Below, piece after piece: positions 25,432 to 35,398 of a stretch of 64,000 nt of DNA. This DNA comes from Hymenobacter jejuensis (GTDB taxonomy: Bacteria > Bacteroidota > Bacteroidia > Cytophagales > Hymenobacteraceae): contig NZ_CP040896.1 in the NCBI RefSeq assembly GCF_006337165.1, forward strand, positions 3,162,001 to 3,226,000, in the 5' to 3' direction. The position numbers and the translations under genes were made by a program. Each line of letters starts with the position of its first letter. Position 1 is the first letter of the stretch. The notes under the pieces are model-generated. The model made no database searches and had not been told where the DNA came from. It saw nothing but the letters and a program-made list of their open reading frames with translations.

Positions 25432-27435
25432 TTACCAACCCGCGCCACTTGCTTCTTTCTTCTCGCTGCCATCGGGTTTGAGCAAGCGAAACTCTACGCG
25501 GCGGTTGATTTGGGCTTCGGCTTCGGAAACTTCGTCCTTCAGGGGTTGCGTACTGCCGTAGCCCATGCTGTCGATGCGGTTGGGCTTGAGTTTGCCCTTT
25601 TGCTCGATGTATTTGCGAATGGCCTCGGCCCGGTCCTGCGAAAGCACAAGGTTGTCGTCGGGGTTGCCGCTGCCGTCGGTGTGGCCTGAAATGCTGAGGC
25701 GGAATGTCGGGTGATCGACCATAAACAGCGCGATCCGGTCCAGCGTGGCGTGCATCGAAGGCAAGATATTCGACTTTCCTGCGTCAAACTCTATGTTCTT
25801 GAATATTAAGGGAATGCGATAGTTAATCGAATTCGTCATCAGCTTCATCACCGTATCGCCTTTTAGCGCGAAGCTTTTTTCGACGCTGAAAAAGTCGGGG
25901 CTCTGAATCAGCATGACGTAGTGCGAGCCTTCGATCAAATCGAAGTCGAAGCTGCCATCGGGCCGCAAGTATTTGCTGGCTACTTCAATGCCGTTGTCGG
26001 TGTCGATGACGCTCACTATGCCGTTGAGCGGCTTGCTGCTCACCGAATCCAGCAGACTGCCTTCCACGTGCGTCGTGGCCAACGGCTGCGCTTCCATGGG
26101 CAGCGGGAAGGAGTAGAGGTCCAGGTTTTTTAAGTCTTGGGCCTCAGAGCGAGCGTAATACAGATCCTTCGACTCGCTGTCGATGGTAAAGTAATACTCT
26201 GATCCTTTGCCGTTTACCAGCGGGCCAATGTTCTTGGGCTCCTGCCAGCGGCCGTTGGCGCGGTAAGTTTTGTAGATGTCGAAATCGCCAAAATTGAGCA
26301 GTTGGCCGCGCGAGCTGAAATACAGCACGTTGTAGAGCGGGTGGTAAAAAGGACTTACCTCGCTTTCGCGGGTATTCACCACCGGGCCCATGTTTTCGGC
26401 CTTGGCCCACTGCCCGTTTTTGAGCTTGTAGGTGTACCAGATGTCCGACAAGCCGAAGCCGCCCAAGCGATCGGAGGCGAAGTAAAGTGTGTCTTCGGTA
26501 CGCGACAATGTAGGCTGCGAGTCCCAGGCGTTGGAATTGACAGTTGTGCCCAGGCTCTTGGGCACCGACCACTGGCCGTCTTTCAGCGACGAGACAAATA
26601 AGTCGCAGTTGCCGTGGCAATTGGGGCATTCGCACCGTGCGAAGTAGATGGTTTTGCCATCTTTGGTGATGCACGCCGAGCCTTCGTTGTAGGTGCTGTT
26701 GATGGGCTTGGGCAGCGGCTCGGCATCGGTCCAATAGTCGCCTTCTTTGCGGGAAGTGTACAGGTCTTCATCAATGACGCTGTTGATGCCGCGCATCTTG
26801 CGCTTCGAGGAAAAGATAAACAAGCCCGCTTCCGAGTTCAGCGTGGGGCCGTAGTCTTCAGCTTTGGAATTGATGGCCGCGCCCATGCTGGTGTACACCC
26901 CTTTGGGCGGGTGAAATGTAGCAATGCCCTTGCGGTATTCAACCAAGTCGTAGTACGTCTTGAGGGGCACGTACAGATCTGCTTCCTTCTGCTCGAGCGA
27001 GTCGTAGTAAAGCTGAATTTTGCGTACGTCGCGTCGGCGGTGCTTGAGGGCCAGTCGATAGTAAGCTTTGGCTTTTTCTTCGTTGCCGGCGCGGTCCCAG
27101 AGCTGGCCTAAGTGCCACAGTAACTGCGTGTCACGCGCAAAGTTGGCAATGCCAAACTTGCTCACGTAGGCTTCGAGCAGGTTGCGGGCCTGTACCCAGC
27201 TGCGGCGCTTTTCGGCGCGCTGAATTTCCTTTAGCTCTTTTTTATTCTGGTAGTAAGCAACGTGGTTGATGTTGGGGAAAGTTGGCGTGCCATCGTTACG
27301 GACCCGCAGCGTACGTCTGGCCTTAGCAGGCAACGGTCGAGGCCGAACCGGCGTATTGCCGGATTGTTGAGCTAGCGCCACACTGCCGCCTACAACCCAG
27401 ATCAGCAGCAACAGAAAACAAAAAAAGCGGGGCAT
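25432..27435 (-). CDS. OmpA family protein with PD40 propeller
   Basis: 667 residues. Signal peptide (residues 1-22, ending ALAQ), a helical TPR-like region (about 45-150), a WD40-like PD40 propeller (about 190-430, e.g. SRTEDTLYFASDRLGGFGLSDIWY and YFARCECPNCHGNC), a small carboxypeptidase-regulatory-like beta domain (about 450-530), and a C-terminal OmpA peptidoglycan-binding domain (IEFDAGKSNIL, SGHTDGSGNPDDNLVLSQDRAEAI, NRRVEFRL). This architecture matches outer-membrane-associated proteins such as PorE-like components of Bacteroidota, which tether complexes to peptidoglycan. The CxxCxxxC-like cluster CECPNCHGNC is unusual for the periplasm. Single gene, divergent from lon. Confidence 0.88.
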   Translation of the reverse strand: MPRFFCFLLLLIWVVGGSVALAQQSGNTPVRPRPLPAKARRTLRVRNDGTPTFPNINHVAYYQNKKELKEIQRAEKRRSWVQARNLLEAYVSKFGIANFARDTQLLWHLGQLWDRAGNEEKAKAYYRLALKHRRRDVRKIQLYYDSLEQKEADLYVPLKTYYDLVEYRKGIATFHPPKGVYTSMGAAINSKAEDYGPTLNSEAGLFIFSSKRKMRGINSVIDEDLYTSRKEGDYWTDAEPLPKPINSTYNEGSACITKDGKTIYFARCECPNCHGNCDLFVSSLKDGQWSVPKSLGTTVNSNAWDSQPTLSRTEDTLYFASDRLGGFGLSDIWYTYKLKNGQWAKAENMGPVVNTRESEVSPFYHPLYNVLYFSSRGQLLNFGDFDIYKTYRANGRWQEPKNIGPLVNGKGSEYYFTIDSESKDLYYARSEAQDLKNLDLYSFPLPMEAQPLATTHVEGSLLDSVSSKPLNGIVSVIDTDNGIEVASKYLRPDGSFDFDLIEGSHYVMLIQSPDFFSVEKSFALKGDTVMKLMTNSINYRIPLIFKNIEFDAGKSNILPSMHATLDRIALFMVDHPTFRLSISGHTDGSGNPDDNLVLSQDRAEAIRKYIEQKGKLKPNRIDSMGYGSTQPLKDEVSEAEAQINRRVEFRLLKPDGSEKKEASGAGW

Positions 27436-27705
27436 AATGAATTTTAGCGCGACTGCCGCCCCAAGTAGGCGCAGTAAAAGTCAAAAATAGGAATTTTTTG
27501 ATGCCTTCTAATGTCCTAATGTCTGCCGGAGTGGCCGATAGATGTGTCTCCTTGTCGGAGCAAGGAGCTGTTTCTAGCGGCTGTAACTTCATGGCACACC
27601 GCTTGACAAAACCGTATCTTCGGAAGATCGCTGTTCCAGAGGCCCCCTCTACTGCGGTGGGTATGCCAATCTGGCACCGGCTTTCCATTACCCCGAACAC
27701 AACCC

Positions 27706-30216
27706 ATGAGTCAAGACCGTAATTCGCCAACATCCTTTCTTTCTCCTTTTATGCTGATGGCGGATGATCCGGCTGAGATGGTATCTATTGTAGCCGCTGA
27801 TCCTGACCAATTGCTATCGGAGCAGGACGCGCCGGACACGCTGCCTTTGTTGCCTGTGCGCAACACGGTTCTATTTCCGGGAGTCGTGCTGCCCGTTACC
27901 GTCACGCGCAAGAAGAGTATTCGTTTGGTGCGCAAGGCGTACCGCGGCAATAAAATAGTAGGTGTTGTAGCGCAGAAGAATACCAGCAGCGACGATCCTA
28001 CGCTGGCCGATCTGTTTGAGGTGGGCACCATGGCGCGCATCCTGAAGCTGCTGGTGCTGCCCGACGGCAATACCACCATCATCATTCAGGGCCAGAGCCG
28101 CTTCAAGATTGAAGAGGAAAAGCAAGCCACGCCGTACCTGACGGCGCGGGTGAGCTATTTTCCCGAAGCTTTCCCAAATAAAAATTCTAAAGAAGTGAAG
28201 GCTCTGGTAGCGTCGTTGAAAGATGCCGCCGCCAAGATGCTGAAACTCAACCCCGAGATTCCGCAGGAAGCACAGGTGGCGCTCGAAAACATCGACTCGC
28301 CCGCTTTCCTGACGCACTTCCTCTCTTCTAACATCAATGTGGAGGTGGGCGTGAAGCAGAAGCTGCTCGAAATCAACGACGGCGTGGAGCGCGGCACAAA
28401 GTTGCTGGAACTCATGCTGAAGGAAATTCAGTTGCTCGAGATCAAGCGCGAAATCCAAACCAAGGTCCACACCGACATCGACCAGCAGCAGCGCGATTAC
28501 TTCCTGAGGCAACAGATCAAGGTGTTGCAGGATGAACTCGGCTTCGACGGTCCCGATCAGGAGGTGGAGAAGCTGCGCCTACGCGCCAAGGCCAAAAAGT
28601 GGCCCGAAGCCGTAGCCAAGCATTTCGACAAGGAGCTCGACAAGCTTAGCCGCGTCAACCCGGCCGCAGCCGAATACCCGGTGAGCGTCAATTACGTGGA
28701 GTTTCTCCTGGACTTGCCTTGGGCCGAATACACCAAGGACAACTTCAACCTGAAGCGCACCAAGAAAATACTGGACACCGACCACTACGGGTTGGAAAAA
28801 GTAAAGGAGCGCATCATCGAATACCTGGCGGTTCTGAAGCTGAAGCAGGACATGAAGGCACCCATTCTGTGCCTGTATGGCCCGCCCGGCGTTGGCAAAA
28901 CATCGCTGGGGCGCTCTATAGCTAAGTCCTTGGGCCGCAAGTATGTACGTATGTCGTTGGGCGGCGTGCGCGACGAAGCCGAGATCCGGGGCCACCGCAA
29001 AACGTACGTGGGAGCAATGCCCGGCCGCATCATTTCGCAGATCAAAAAAGCCGGCGCTTCTAATCCGGTCATTATTCTGGATGAGATCGATAAGGTAGGT
29101 TCCGACTTCCGCGGCGATCCGTCGTCGGCGTTGCTGGAGGTCCTCGATCCCGAGCAGAACTCTACTTTCACCGACAACTACTTGGAGGTGGAGTACGATC
29201 TGTCGAAAGTGCTTTTCATCGCCACTGCCAACTCGCTCGATACCATTCATCCGGCCCTGCGCGACCGCATGGAAATCATCGACCTGACGGGGTACACGCT
29301 GGAAGAAAAAACCCAGATCGCCAAGAAGCACCTCTGGCCCAAATTACTCACGGAGCACGGCCTGACTCTGAAAGACGTGAATATCACGACCACTGCCTTG
29401 CAACGCGTCATTGATGATTACACGCGCGAATCGGGCGTTCGCAGCCTCGAGCGCAAGCTGGGCGGCGTTGTGCGCAACGTGGCCAAGAGCAAAGCGCTGA
29501 AAGAAAAGTTTCCGGAAACGCTGGAGCCCAAGGACATATCGCGCATTCTGGGCGCCGCTATTTTCGACCGCGATCAATACCAGGATAACGAAACCGCCGG
29601 CGTCGTGACGGGCTTAGCCTGGACTTCGGTAGGCGGCGATATCTTGTTCATTGAGAGCCTGTTAATTCGCGGGCGAGGCAAGCTGACGTTGTCTGGACAA
29701 CTGGGTGATGTGATGAAGGAATCGGCAATTACGGCATTGTCGTACCTGCGCAGCCGCGCCGAGGAGCTGAACATCGACTATCGCCTTTTCGACCAATACG
29801 ACCTGCACATTCACTTTCCCGAAGGTGCTGTACCCAAAGACGGTCCTTCGGCGGGCATTGCCATTTTCACGAGCATTGCGTCGGTCTTCACGCAGCGCAA
29901 GATCCGTTCGCATTTGGCCATGACCGGCGAAATCACCTTGCGCGGCAAAGTCTTGCCAGTGGGCGGCATCAAGGAAAAGATTCTGGCAGCTAAGCGTGCT
30001 GGTGTGCGCGACGTGATTCTGTGCGTGAAAAACCGCAAAGACATCCAGGAAATCCCGGCTGAATACCTCAAGGATTTGAACATTCACTACGCCGACCGCG
30101 TGGATGACGTGCTGAAAGTGGCGTTGCTGGACGAGTTGGTAGCCAACCCCCTAAAGCTAGTGGTGCGCGACGAACCCGTGCCCGCTTTGGCAGGGCCAAG
30201 CGTGGAAGTATCATGA
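27706..30216 (+). CDS. lon: ATP-dependent protease Lon
   Basis: 836 residues, full-length Lon. An N-terminal substrate-binding LON domain (about 40-240) is followed by AAA+ with Walker [12 protein letters not shown] near residue 391 and Walker [11 protein letters not shown], then the S16 protease domain with catalytic Ser715 in PKDGPSAGI and Lys756 in [14 protein letters not shown]. It degrades misfolded and regulatory proteins in the cytoplasm. The ATG at 27706 is the first start in the frame. The spacer 27436-27705 must hold its promoter; a TATCTTCG (from 27615) is the nearest -7-like match. Ends at a long palindrome. Confidence 0.98.
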   Translation: MSQDRNSPTSFLSPFMLMADDPAEMVSIVAADPDQLLSEQDAPDTLPLLPVRNTVLFPGVVLPVTVTRKKSIRLVRKAYRGNKIVGVVAQKNTSSDDPTLADLFEVGTMARILKLLVLPDGNTTIIIQGQSRFKIEEEKQATPYLTARVSYFPEAFPNKNSKEVKALVASLKDAAAKMLKLNPEIPQEAQVALENIDSPAFLTHFLSSNINVEVGVKQKLLEINDGVERGTKLLELMLKEIQLLEIKREIQTKVHTDIDQQQRDYFLRQQIKVLQDELGFDGPDQEVEKLRLRAKAKKWPEAVAKHFDKELDKLSRVNPAAAEYPVSVNYVEFLLDLPWAEYTKDNFNLKRTKKILDTDHYGLEKVKERIIEYLAVLKLKQDMKAPILCLYGPPGVGKTSLGRSIAKSLGRKYVRMSLGGVRDEAEIRGHRKTYVGAMPGRIISQIKKAGASNPVIILDEIDKVGSDFRGDPSSALLEVLDPEQNSTFTDNYLEVEYDLSKVLFIATANSLDTIHPALRDRMEIIDLTGYTLEEKTQIAKKHLWPKLLTEHGLTLKDVNITTTALQRVIDDYTRESGVRSLERKLGGVVRNVAKSKALKEKFPETLEPKDISRILGAAIFDRDQYQDNETAGVVTGLAWTSVGGDILFIESLLIRGRGKLTLSGQLGDVMKESAITALSYLRSRAEELNIDYRLFDQYDLHIHFPEGAVPKDGPSAGIAIFTSIASVFTQRKIRSHLAMTGEITLRGKVLPVGGIKEKILAAKRAGVRDVILCVKNRKDIQEIPAEYLKDLNIHYADRVDDVLKVALLDELVANPLKLVVRDEPVPALAGPSVEVS

Positions 30217-30222
30217 TGCAGC

Positions 30223-30273
30223 AAGCTCTTATTTACAACTTATTGACTGCCAATAAGTTGTAAATAAGAGCTT
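30223..30273 (+). terminator. lon terminator
   Basis: Perfect 23-bp arms (30223-30245 and 30251-30273) around a 5-nt loop, followed by TTT. The sequence TTATTTACAACTTATTG in the arm resembles the AT-rich spacer repeats. Confidence 0.85.
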
Positions 30274-30345
30274 TTAGTCTTTTCAGAAGCTACAAAATCA
30301 GGTTCTGGGCGCCTTCCCATCACACTTCCGACTTATCTTGAGACG

Positions 30346-31413
30346 ATGATTCGACTGCTACGGGGCCGCTTTCTGGGTATCATGGTCGCCGGGGGCATGG
30401 GGGTGCTGGCAACTCACACGGCGCAAGGGCAAATAGGGGGGCAACAGGCCTTTCCCTTTCTGAACCTGCCGACGAGTGCCAAACTAGCCGGAGTGGGCGG
30501 AGTGAATGTTTCGTCGCGCGACGCCGACCCGACCATGCTGTACGGCAATCCAGCGCTGCTAAACGCTGACATGGATGGCCGGTTGGCGCTTGGCTACGTC
30601 GATTACTTGGCTGATGTCAAGCAGAGTACGGCTGCATACGTGTTCAATACACAGCATGCAGGCCGTTTCGGCGTGGCCCTGACCTACCTGAACTACGGCA
30701 AGTTTGAGCAGTTCGACGCGGCGGGCAATAGTCTCGGCGATTTCTCGGTGAACGAGTACGCGGCAAGCGTGTCGGATGCCTACACGGCCGGCAACTTCAC
30801 GTTGGCTGGCACCCTAAAGCTGGCTGTTTCGGGCATTGCAGGCAATCATTCGGTGGCTACTCTGGCCGATGTGGGCGCCTTGTTCAAGCACCCGGAGAAA
30901 GACTTCACAGTTGGCTTGGTGGTGCGCAATGCCGGTTACCAACTGAAACCGTATACTGGCTCTCAGCGAGAGCCGATGCCGTTGGATGTGCAGTTGGGCG
31001 CTTCCATCAAGCCCGAGCATATGCCGTTGCGGTTTTCCCTGACCGCGCATCATTTGCAGCAGCTCGACATCGTGTACCTCGATCCCAATCAACGCGGCCA
31101 ACTCGACGAAAACGGCAATGAGATCAAGCCCAAAAAAACGTTGGGCGACCAAATTGCCCGCCATTTTGTGGTCGGTGCCGAGCTTATTCTGAGTAAAAAT
31201 CTAAACGTAAGGGTGGGGTATAACCACTTGCAGCGCCGAGAGTTGCGCTTGGAGAATGCCTCGGGCGGCGCCGGTTTGAGTTTTGGGATGATGTTGCAAA
31301 TCAGTCAGTTTCAGCTTGATTATACCCGGGCTTATTACCACGCTTCGGGAGCCGCCAACTACTTTACCATCGCCCGTAACCTAGATTCTCTTTTTAAAAA
31401 GAAAGAAATATAA
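30346..31413 (+). CDS. porQ: type IX secretion system protein PorQ
   Basis: 355 residues. Signal peptide (about 1-29, ending AQG), then IGGQQAFPFLNLPTSAKLAGVGGVNVSSRD and DPTMLYGNPALLNADM, the recognisable N-terminus of PorQ. The remainder alternates amphipathic strands as in an outer-membrane beta barrel of the PorV/FadL-like kind, with basic end. PorQ works with PorV, PorU and PorZ in the attachment complex that cleaves sorting domains and anchors cargo at the surface. It fits the sorting-domain cargo at 5960-7579. Single gene between lon and hslU. Confidence 0.9.
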   Translation: MIRLLRGRFLGIMVAGGMGVLATHTAQGQIGGQQAFPFLNLPTSAKLAGVGGVNVSSRDADPTMLYGNPALLNADMDGRLALGYVDYLADVKQSTAAYVFNTQHAGRFGVALTYLNYGKFEQFDAAGNSLGDFSVNEYAASVSDAYTAGNFTLAGTLKLAVSGIAGNHSVATLADVGALFKHPEKDFTVGLVVRNAGYQLKPYTGSQREPMPLDVQLGASIKPEHMPLRFSLTAHHLQQLDIVYLDPNQRGQLDENGNEIKPKKTLGDQIARHFVVGAELILSKNLNVRVGYNHLQRRELRLENASGGAGLSFGMMLQISQFQLDYTRAYYHASGAANYFTIARNLDSLFKKKEI

Positions 31414-31435
31414 CTAATTGATAATCAATTGATTA
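31413..31435. repeat. AT-rich intergenic repeat copy (after porQ)
   Basis: Exact core TTGATAATCAA at 31418-31428, followed by TTGATTA. It begins at the porQ stop codon. Confidence 0.65.
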
Positions 31436-31654
31436 ATCTAAATTGATTTTTGATCTTTCATCGTTGGCTCTTCTGTCCATTACAGTTTTCCAACTGGGTC
31501 GTTCATCACCGGCGTCGGACACAGGAAACGGATTCTACTCAGCGGCTGAACAAAAACTACAGCGCCAGACAACGGTTTGCGTTACACCATTATCTGTTCT
31601 TCCAGGTAAGCGGGCTTTCCCATTCGCTTGCCTTAACTTCATCATCCTACCACA

Positions 31655-33070
31655 ATGCTGGATTCTGCTAGCTTTTTGACCCCGGCCCAAATCGTGGCCG
31701 AACTCGACAAATACATCATTGGCCAGCACGATGCCAAGCGCCACGTGGCTATTGCCTTGCGCAACCGCTGGCGTCGGCTGCACGCACCGGCCGACATGCA
31801 GCGCGAAATCGTACCCAACAATATCCTGATGATTGGCTCCACGGGCGTCGGCAAAACCGAAATTGCGCGCCGGCTGGCCAGCATTTCCGGAGCGCCCTTC
31901 ACCAAGGTAGAAGCGTCTAAGTTTACGGAAGTGGGCTACGTGGGCCGCGACGTCGAGAGCATGGTGCGCGACCTCGTGGAGCAGTCGGTAAATATGGTGC
32001 GGCAGCGTCGTAAGGACGAAGTGAAAGTGCAAGCGGCGCAAATCGTGGAAGACATCATTCTGGATGCCCTGATTCCACCAGTTTCCAGTAGCGTTGCTGC
32101 CAACCCGAAGCCCTCAATCGGTTATGGCGGTGGGAGCGAGGCGACCATGCCCGACAGCGACTACGAACTGAATGAGCGCACGCGCGAAAAATTTCGCCAG
32201 AAGATTCGGAACGGCGAGTTGGAAGACCGCAAGATCGACATCAAGATTCAGCAGAATAACACGCCCGGCATCGGCGTAGTGGGCGGCCCAGCGGGCCTGG
32301 ACGAAGCTTCGCTTTCGGGTTTGCAGGACATGTTGGGCAGCATGCTGCCGAAGAAAACCCGCAAGCGCAAAGTGACCATCGCCGAAGCCCGCAAGATTCT
32401 GCTCGACGAGGAGGCTGCCAAGCTCATCGACATGGACGAGGTGAAAGACGAAGCCATTCGGCAAGCCGAGAATGCCGGCATCATTTTCATCGACGAAATA
32501 GATAAAGTAGCCAGCCGCGGCGGCAAAGGCGGAGGCGGCCCCGATGTGAGCCGCGAAGGCGTGCAGCGTGACCTGTTGCCCATTGTGGAGGGCAGCGCCG
32601 TAAGCACTAAATACGGCATCATCAACACCGACCACATCTTGTTTATTGCCGCCGGCGCCTTCCACGTAGCCAAGCCCAGCGACCTGATTCCGGAGCTGCA
32701 AGGGCGCTTTCCCATTCGGGTCGAGCTTCAGAGCCTGACCAAAGAAGATTTTTTCCGCATCCTCAAAGACCCTAAAAACGCGCTCACTAAGCAGTATGAA
32801 GCCTTGCTCAAGGCCGAGGATGTAGAGCTTTCATTTGACGACGCGGCACTGGAGCGAGTGGCTGAAATTGCCTCGGAGGTAAACGAAGAAGTAGAAAACA
32901 TCGGCGCCCGGCGCCTGCACACGGTCATGAGTCGCTTGCTCAACGACATTCTGTTCGATGTGCCCGACGTGATCGGTGCCAATGCCCACATCCTGATCAC
33001 GCGCGAACTGGTGGACGAGCGCCTGCGTGATATGGTTAAAAACCGCGACCTGTCGCAGTATATTCTGTAG
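31655..33070 (+). CDS. hslU: ATP-dependent protease ATPase subunit HslU
   Basis: 471 residues. The AAA+ unfoldase of HslUV. LTPAQIVAELDKYIIGQ at the start, Walker A GSTGVGKTEIA near residue 62, the FTEVGYVGRDVESMVRDL pore region, a long I-domain (about 110-250), Walker B IIFIDEIDKVA near residue 275, and the C-terminal YIL tail that inserts into HslV. The partner peptidase hslV is not adjacent and not in the window, although in many bacteria it lies directly upstream. Confidence 0.97.
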   Translation: MLDSASFLTPAQIVAELDKYIIGQHDAKRHVAIALRNRWRRLHAPADMQREIVPNNILMIGSTGVGKTEIARRLASISGAPFTKVEASKFTEVGYVGRDVESMVRDLVEQSVNMVRQRRKDEVKVQAAQIVEDIILDALIPPVSSSVAANPKPSIGYGGGSEATMPDSDYELNERTREKFRQKIRNGELEDRKIDIKIQQNNTPGIGVVGGPAGLDEASLSGLQDMLGSMLPKKTRKRKVTIAEARKILLDEEAAKLIDMDEVKDEAIRQAENAGIIFIDEIDKVASRGGKGGGGPDVSREGVQRDLLPIVEGSAVSTKYGIINTDHILFIAAGAFHVAKPSDLIPELQGRFPIRVELQSLTKEDFFRILKDPKNALTKQYEALLKAEDVELSFDDAALERVAEIASEVNEEVENIGARRLHTVMSRLLNDILFDVPDVIGANAHILITRELVDERLRDMVKNRDLSQYIL

Positions 33071-33161
33071 CAGCTTTAGCAGCAGAGGCAACCAAACTCC
33101 TTTGGTTGTTGCGTATAAGAAAGACGGCCCCGGTGGTCGCCTTTCTTTTTATCCTAAAGCG

Positions 33162-33893
33162 ATGCACTATTACATCATTACAGGCGCCAGCCGCGGCCTT
33201 GGCAAAGCGTTGGCCGAGAATATTTTACGTCAGCCAGATACGGTTGTGGTCGGCGTTTCGCGCCACGCTACCATCGAGCACGACCGCTACCACCACCAAC
33301 CCCTAGACTTGTCCGATATCCTAGCGGTAGAGAACAACCTGCACAAGGTGTTTCCCCAAAGGCCTGATGCTACTAGTGTCACGCTCGTTAACAATGCGGC
33401 CGTAATCGGCGAGATAGGCTATATGGGCGAGTACGGTAACGATCAGTTCAATTTTGTGTTTGACGTGAATGTGATCGCGCCAGCGATGCTAATGAACACA
33501 TTCATAAGTGCTTACGGGCAACTTAAATGTCCACGCACTATTCTCAACATCAGCAGCGGCGCTGCCCAACGGCCCATTGATGGCTGGGCGGCTTACTGTG
33601 CTTCCAAAGCAGCCCTGGATTCTTTGTCGCAAACCGCTCAGAAAGAGCAGGATCTGCGCGGTTCGGGTATACGCATCCGCAGCTTAGCACCCGGCGTGCT
33701 CGATACGAGCATGCAGGAGCACATCCGCACGGCCGAAGCGGAGAGCTTCAGCGAGGCTTCGCGCTTTGCTGCGTTGCATGAGCAAGGCAAGCTCGTTAAG
33801 ACAGAAGACGTAGCGGCTAGTATCGTGGCGTGGCTGCAAAGGAGGGATGTGTCACAATCCGAGCAAGTAGTTGTTAGGATATCCGACTTGTAA
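33162..33893 (+). CDS. SDR family oxidoreductase (sepiapterin reductase-like)
   Basis: 243 residues from the ATG at 33162. Classical short-chain dehydrogenase: cofactor motif TGASRGLG at residues 7-14, NNAA, catalytic Ser in ILNISSGAAQ and YCASK as the Tyr-Lys pair. The overall pattern (short N-terminus, PGVLDTSMQEHIR) is that of the sepiapterin-reductase/benzil-reductase branch, which reduces carbonyls with NADPH. Substrate unknown. Ends at a bidirectional terminator shared with susD. Confidence 0.85.
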   Translation: MHYYIITGASRGLGKALAENILRQPDTVVVGVSRHATIEHDRYHHQPLDLSDILAVENNLHKVFPQRPDATSVTLVNNAAVIGEIGYMGEYGNDQFNFVFDVNVIAPAMLMNTFISAYGQLKCPRTILNISSGAAQRPIDGWAAYCASKAALDSLSQTAQKEQDLRGSGIRIRSLAPGVLDTSMQEHIRTAEAESFSEASRFAALHEQGKLVKTEDVAASIVAWLQRRDVSQSEQVVVRISDL

Positions 33894-33913
33894 TCTGTTG
33901 GTTAATAAGCATA

Positions 33914-33943
33914 AAAAAACCCCGGCGTGAGCCGGGGCTTTTT
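33914..33943. terminator. bidirectional terminator between SDR and susD
   Basis: CCCCGGC (33920-33926) pairs with GCCGGGG (33931-33937). The stem is preceded by an A-run and followed by a T-run, so it works for both convergent genes. Confidence 0.85.
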
Positions 33944-33973
33944 CGTGGTAACTACACAAGCTGTATGTATGAA

Positions 33974-35377
33974 TTAATACAGCGGGTTCTGTGCAATCAA
34001 CCCGTTGGTAAGGCTAACCTCACGCAGCGGAATTGGGAACAGATTGCGGAACGTTTGTGTGTAGGTAGGTAAAGCAGTTTGTACCGTGTTGGTACGGCGC
34101 AAATCATACCAATACACTCCTTCGTAGGCAAGCTCCAAACGACGCTGCAACAGAATGTCCTTGATCAGGTCGGGGGCTGTGGTGGCTGTGGTAGGAGCCA
34201 AGCCTGCCCGTGTCCGGATGATGTTCAGCTGCGTGGTAGCCGTGGTAAGGTCACCGGTTTGCGCAGCTGCTTCCGCAACAGTAAGCACTACCTCTGCATA
34301 GCGGATCACGTTGAATGCATCATCACGCGTAGTAGTACGGAAATACTTCCGTGTGGTGCCGGGCTGCAAAGTGTACGGTGCGCCCGATACAGTAACGGAA
34401 GTTGCAGCTGTCACTACGTTAATTGGGAGCCGGAGATCGCCAGCAGGGTGAGCTGCTGCAATAGTCGAACCTGGGTTGAACTCGTCACGACCGCCGGGCG
34501 AGGGGTACCAGTAGAAAGCGTACTGACTCTGGTCGGTATTAGAGAAGAAGATCGACCAGAGTGCATCAGGAGCCGTAGTGCCGGTGGGCGCCGTAGTAGC
34601 AAAGTTGGCAACGGCTGGCACCTGCTTGGCAAAAGTCAGCGCATCAGTATAATTGCGCATACGAAGCTCAAAACGAGCCCGAAGTGCCAAAGCCGAGCTT
34701 TTGGTGATGCGGTTGCCCGTACCCGTTGCCAGGTTGGCAATTGCAAAATCCAGGTCCGACCGGATGGCAGCGGCAACTTCGGCTTCTGTAGCGCGTGGAA
34801 TGAAGGCTGTTTCGGTGCCAATAGCAGTGGTAGGCGTAAGCCGTAAAGGCACCCCTAAACCACCAGTGTAACCATAGCCCTGAGGAGTACCACCCCACAA
34901 AGCCAGCAAGTTCATGTAGTGGAATGCCCGCAGAGCCCGCGCCTGTGCCTGCGTCGAGAGCTTAGCAGTGAAAGTAGGATCCGTGATCTTGTCGGTCTCT
35001 TGGAGCAGGTAATTTACCCGGTTGATGGCGTTGTAGATGATGTTCCAAGAGTTGCCGATCTGGATGTTATCGGGCAGCGCCTGGTTCTGACCTATTACCC
35101 CATAGGTAGTGGTGAAGGTACCCCGGAAGGTGATCTCTCCAGCGATCAAGTCAGAGATTGTGGGGAAAGCCAAGCCATAGTAATCGGATGATTGAACGGC
35201 ATCGTACGCGCCCAGCAAGCCGGCGGCAGCATCTTCCTTGGTCGTAAAGCCGGTATCGGAGCTAACGCTGTTCGATGGCTCTACATTCACTGCATCATCA
35301 CACGATCCTACTGTCAGTCCTAAGCTTAAAAGCAGTGCTGAGCGGATAGCAAGCTGACGAAAATTAAATATTTGCAT
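33974..35377 (-). CDS. SusD/RagB family outer-membrane nutrient-binding lipoprotein
   Basis: 467 residues. Lipoprotein signal with lipobox VGSC (Cys near residue 26), then the SusD N-terminal pattern TKEDAAAGLLGAYDAVQSSDYYG and helical TPR core (RALRAFHYMNLLALWGG), ending in a DILLQRRLELAYEGVYWYDLRR block and FPIPLREV. It is the surface lid that captures ligand for the SusC-like transporter encoded 21 bp upstream. Ligand unknown because no glycoside hydrolase, sulfatase or peptidase gene accompanies the pair. Confidence 0.95.
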   Translation of the reverse strand: MQIFNFRQLAIRSALLLSLGLTVGSCDDAVNVEPSNSVSSDTGFTTKEDAAAGLLGAYDAVQSSDYYGLAFPTISDLIAGEITFRGTFTTTYGVIGQNQALPDNIQIGNSWNIIYNAINRVNYLLQETDKITDPTFTAKLSTQAQARALRAFHYMNLLALWGGTPQGYGYTGGLGVPLRLTPTTAIGTETAFIPRATEAEVAAAIRSDLDFAIANLATGTGNRITKSSALALRARFELRMRNYTDALTFAKQVPAVANFATTAPTGTTAPDALWSIFFSNTDQSQYAFYWYPSPGGRDEFNPGSTIAAAHPAGDLRLPINVVTAATSVTVSGAPYTLQPGTTRKYFRTTTRDDAFNVIRYAEVVLTVAEAAAQTGDLTTATTQLNIIRTRAGLAPTTATTAPDLIKDILLQRRLELAYEGVYWYDLRRTNTVQTALPTYTQTFRNLFPIPLREVSLTNGLIAQNPLY

Positions 35378-35398
35378 GATTGTATTAAAGCAACAAGG

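Noticed and set aside
27498..27722. 74-codon plus-strand ORF in front of lon
   Set aside because: It runs into the lon start in another frame and has no recognisable pattern. The spacer is better explained as the lon promoter and leader.
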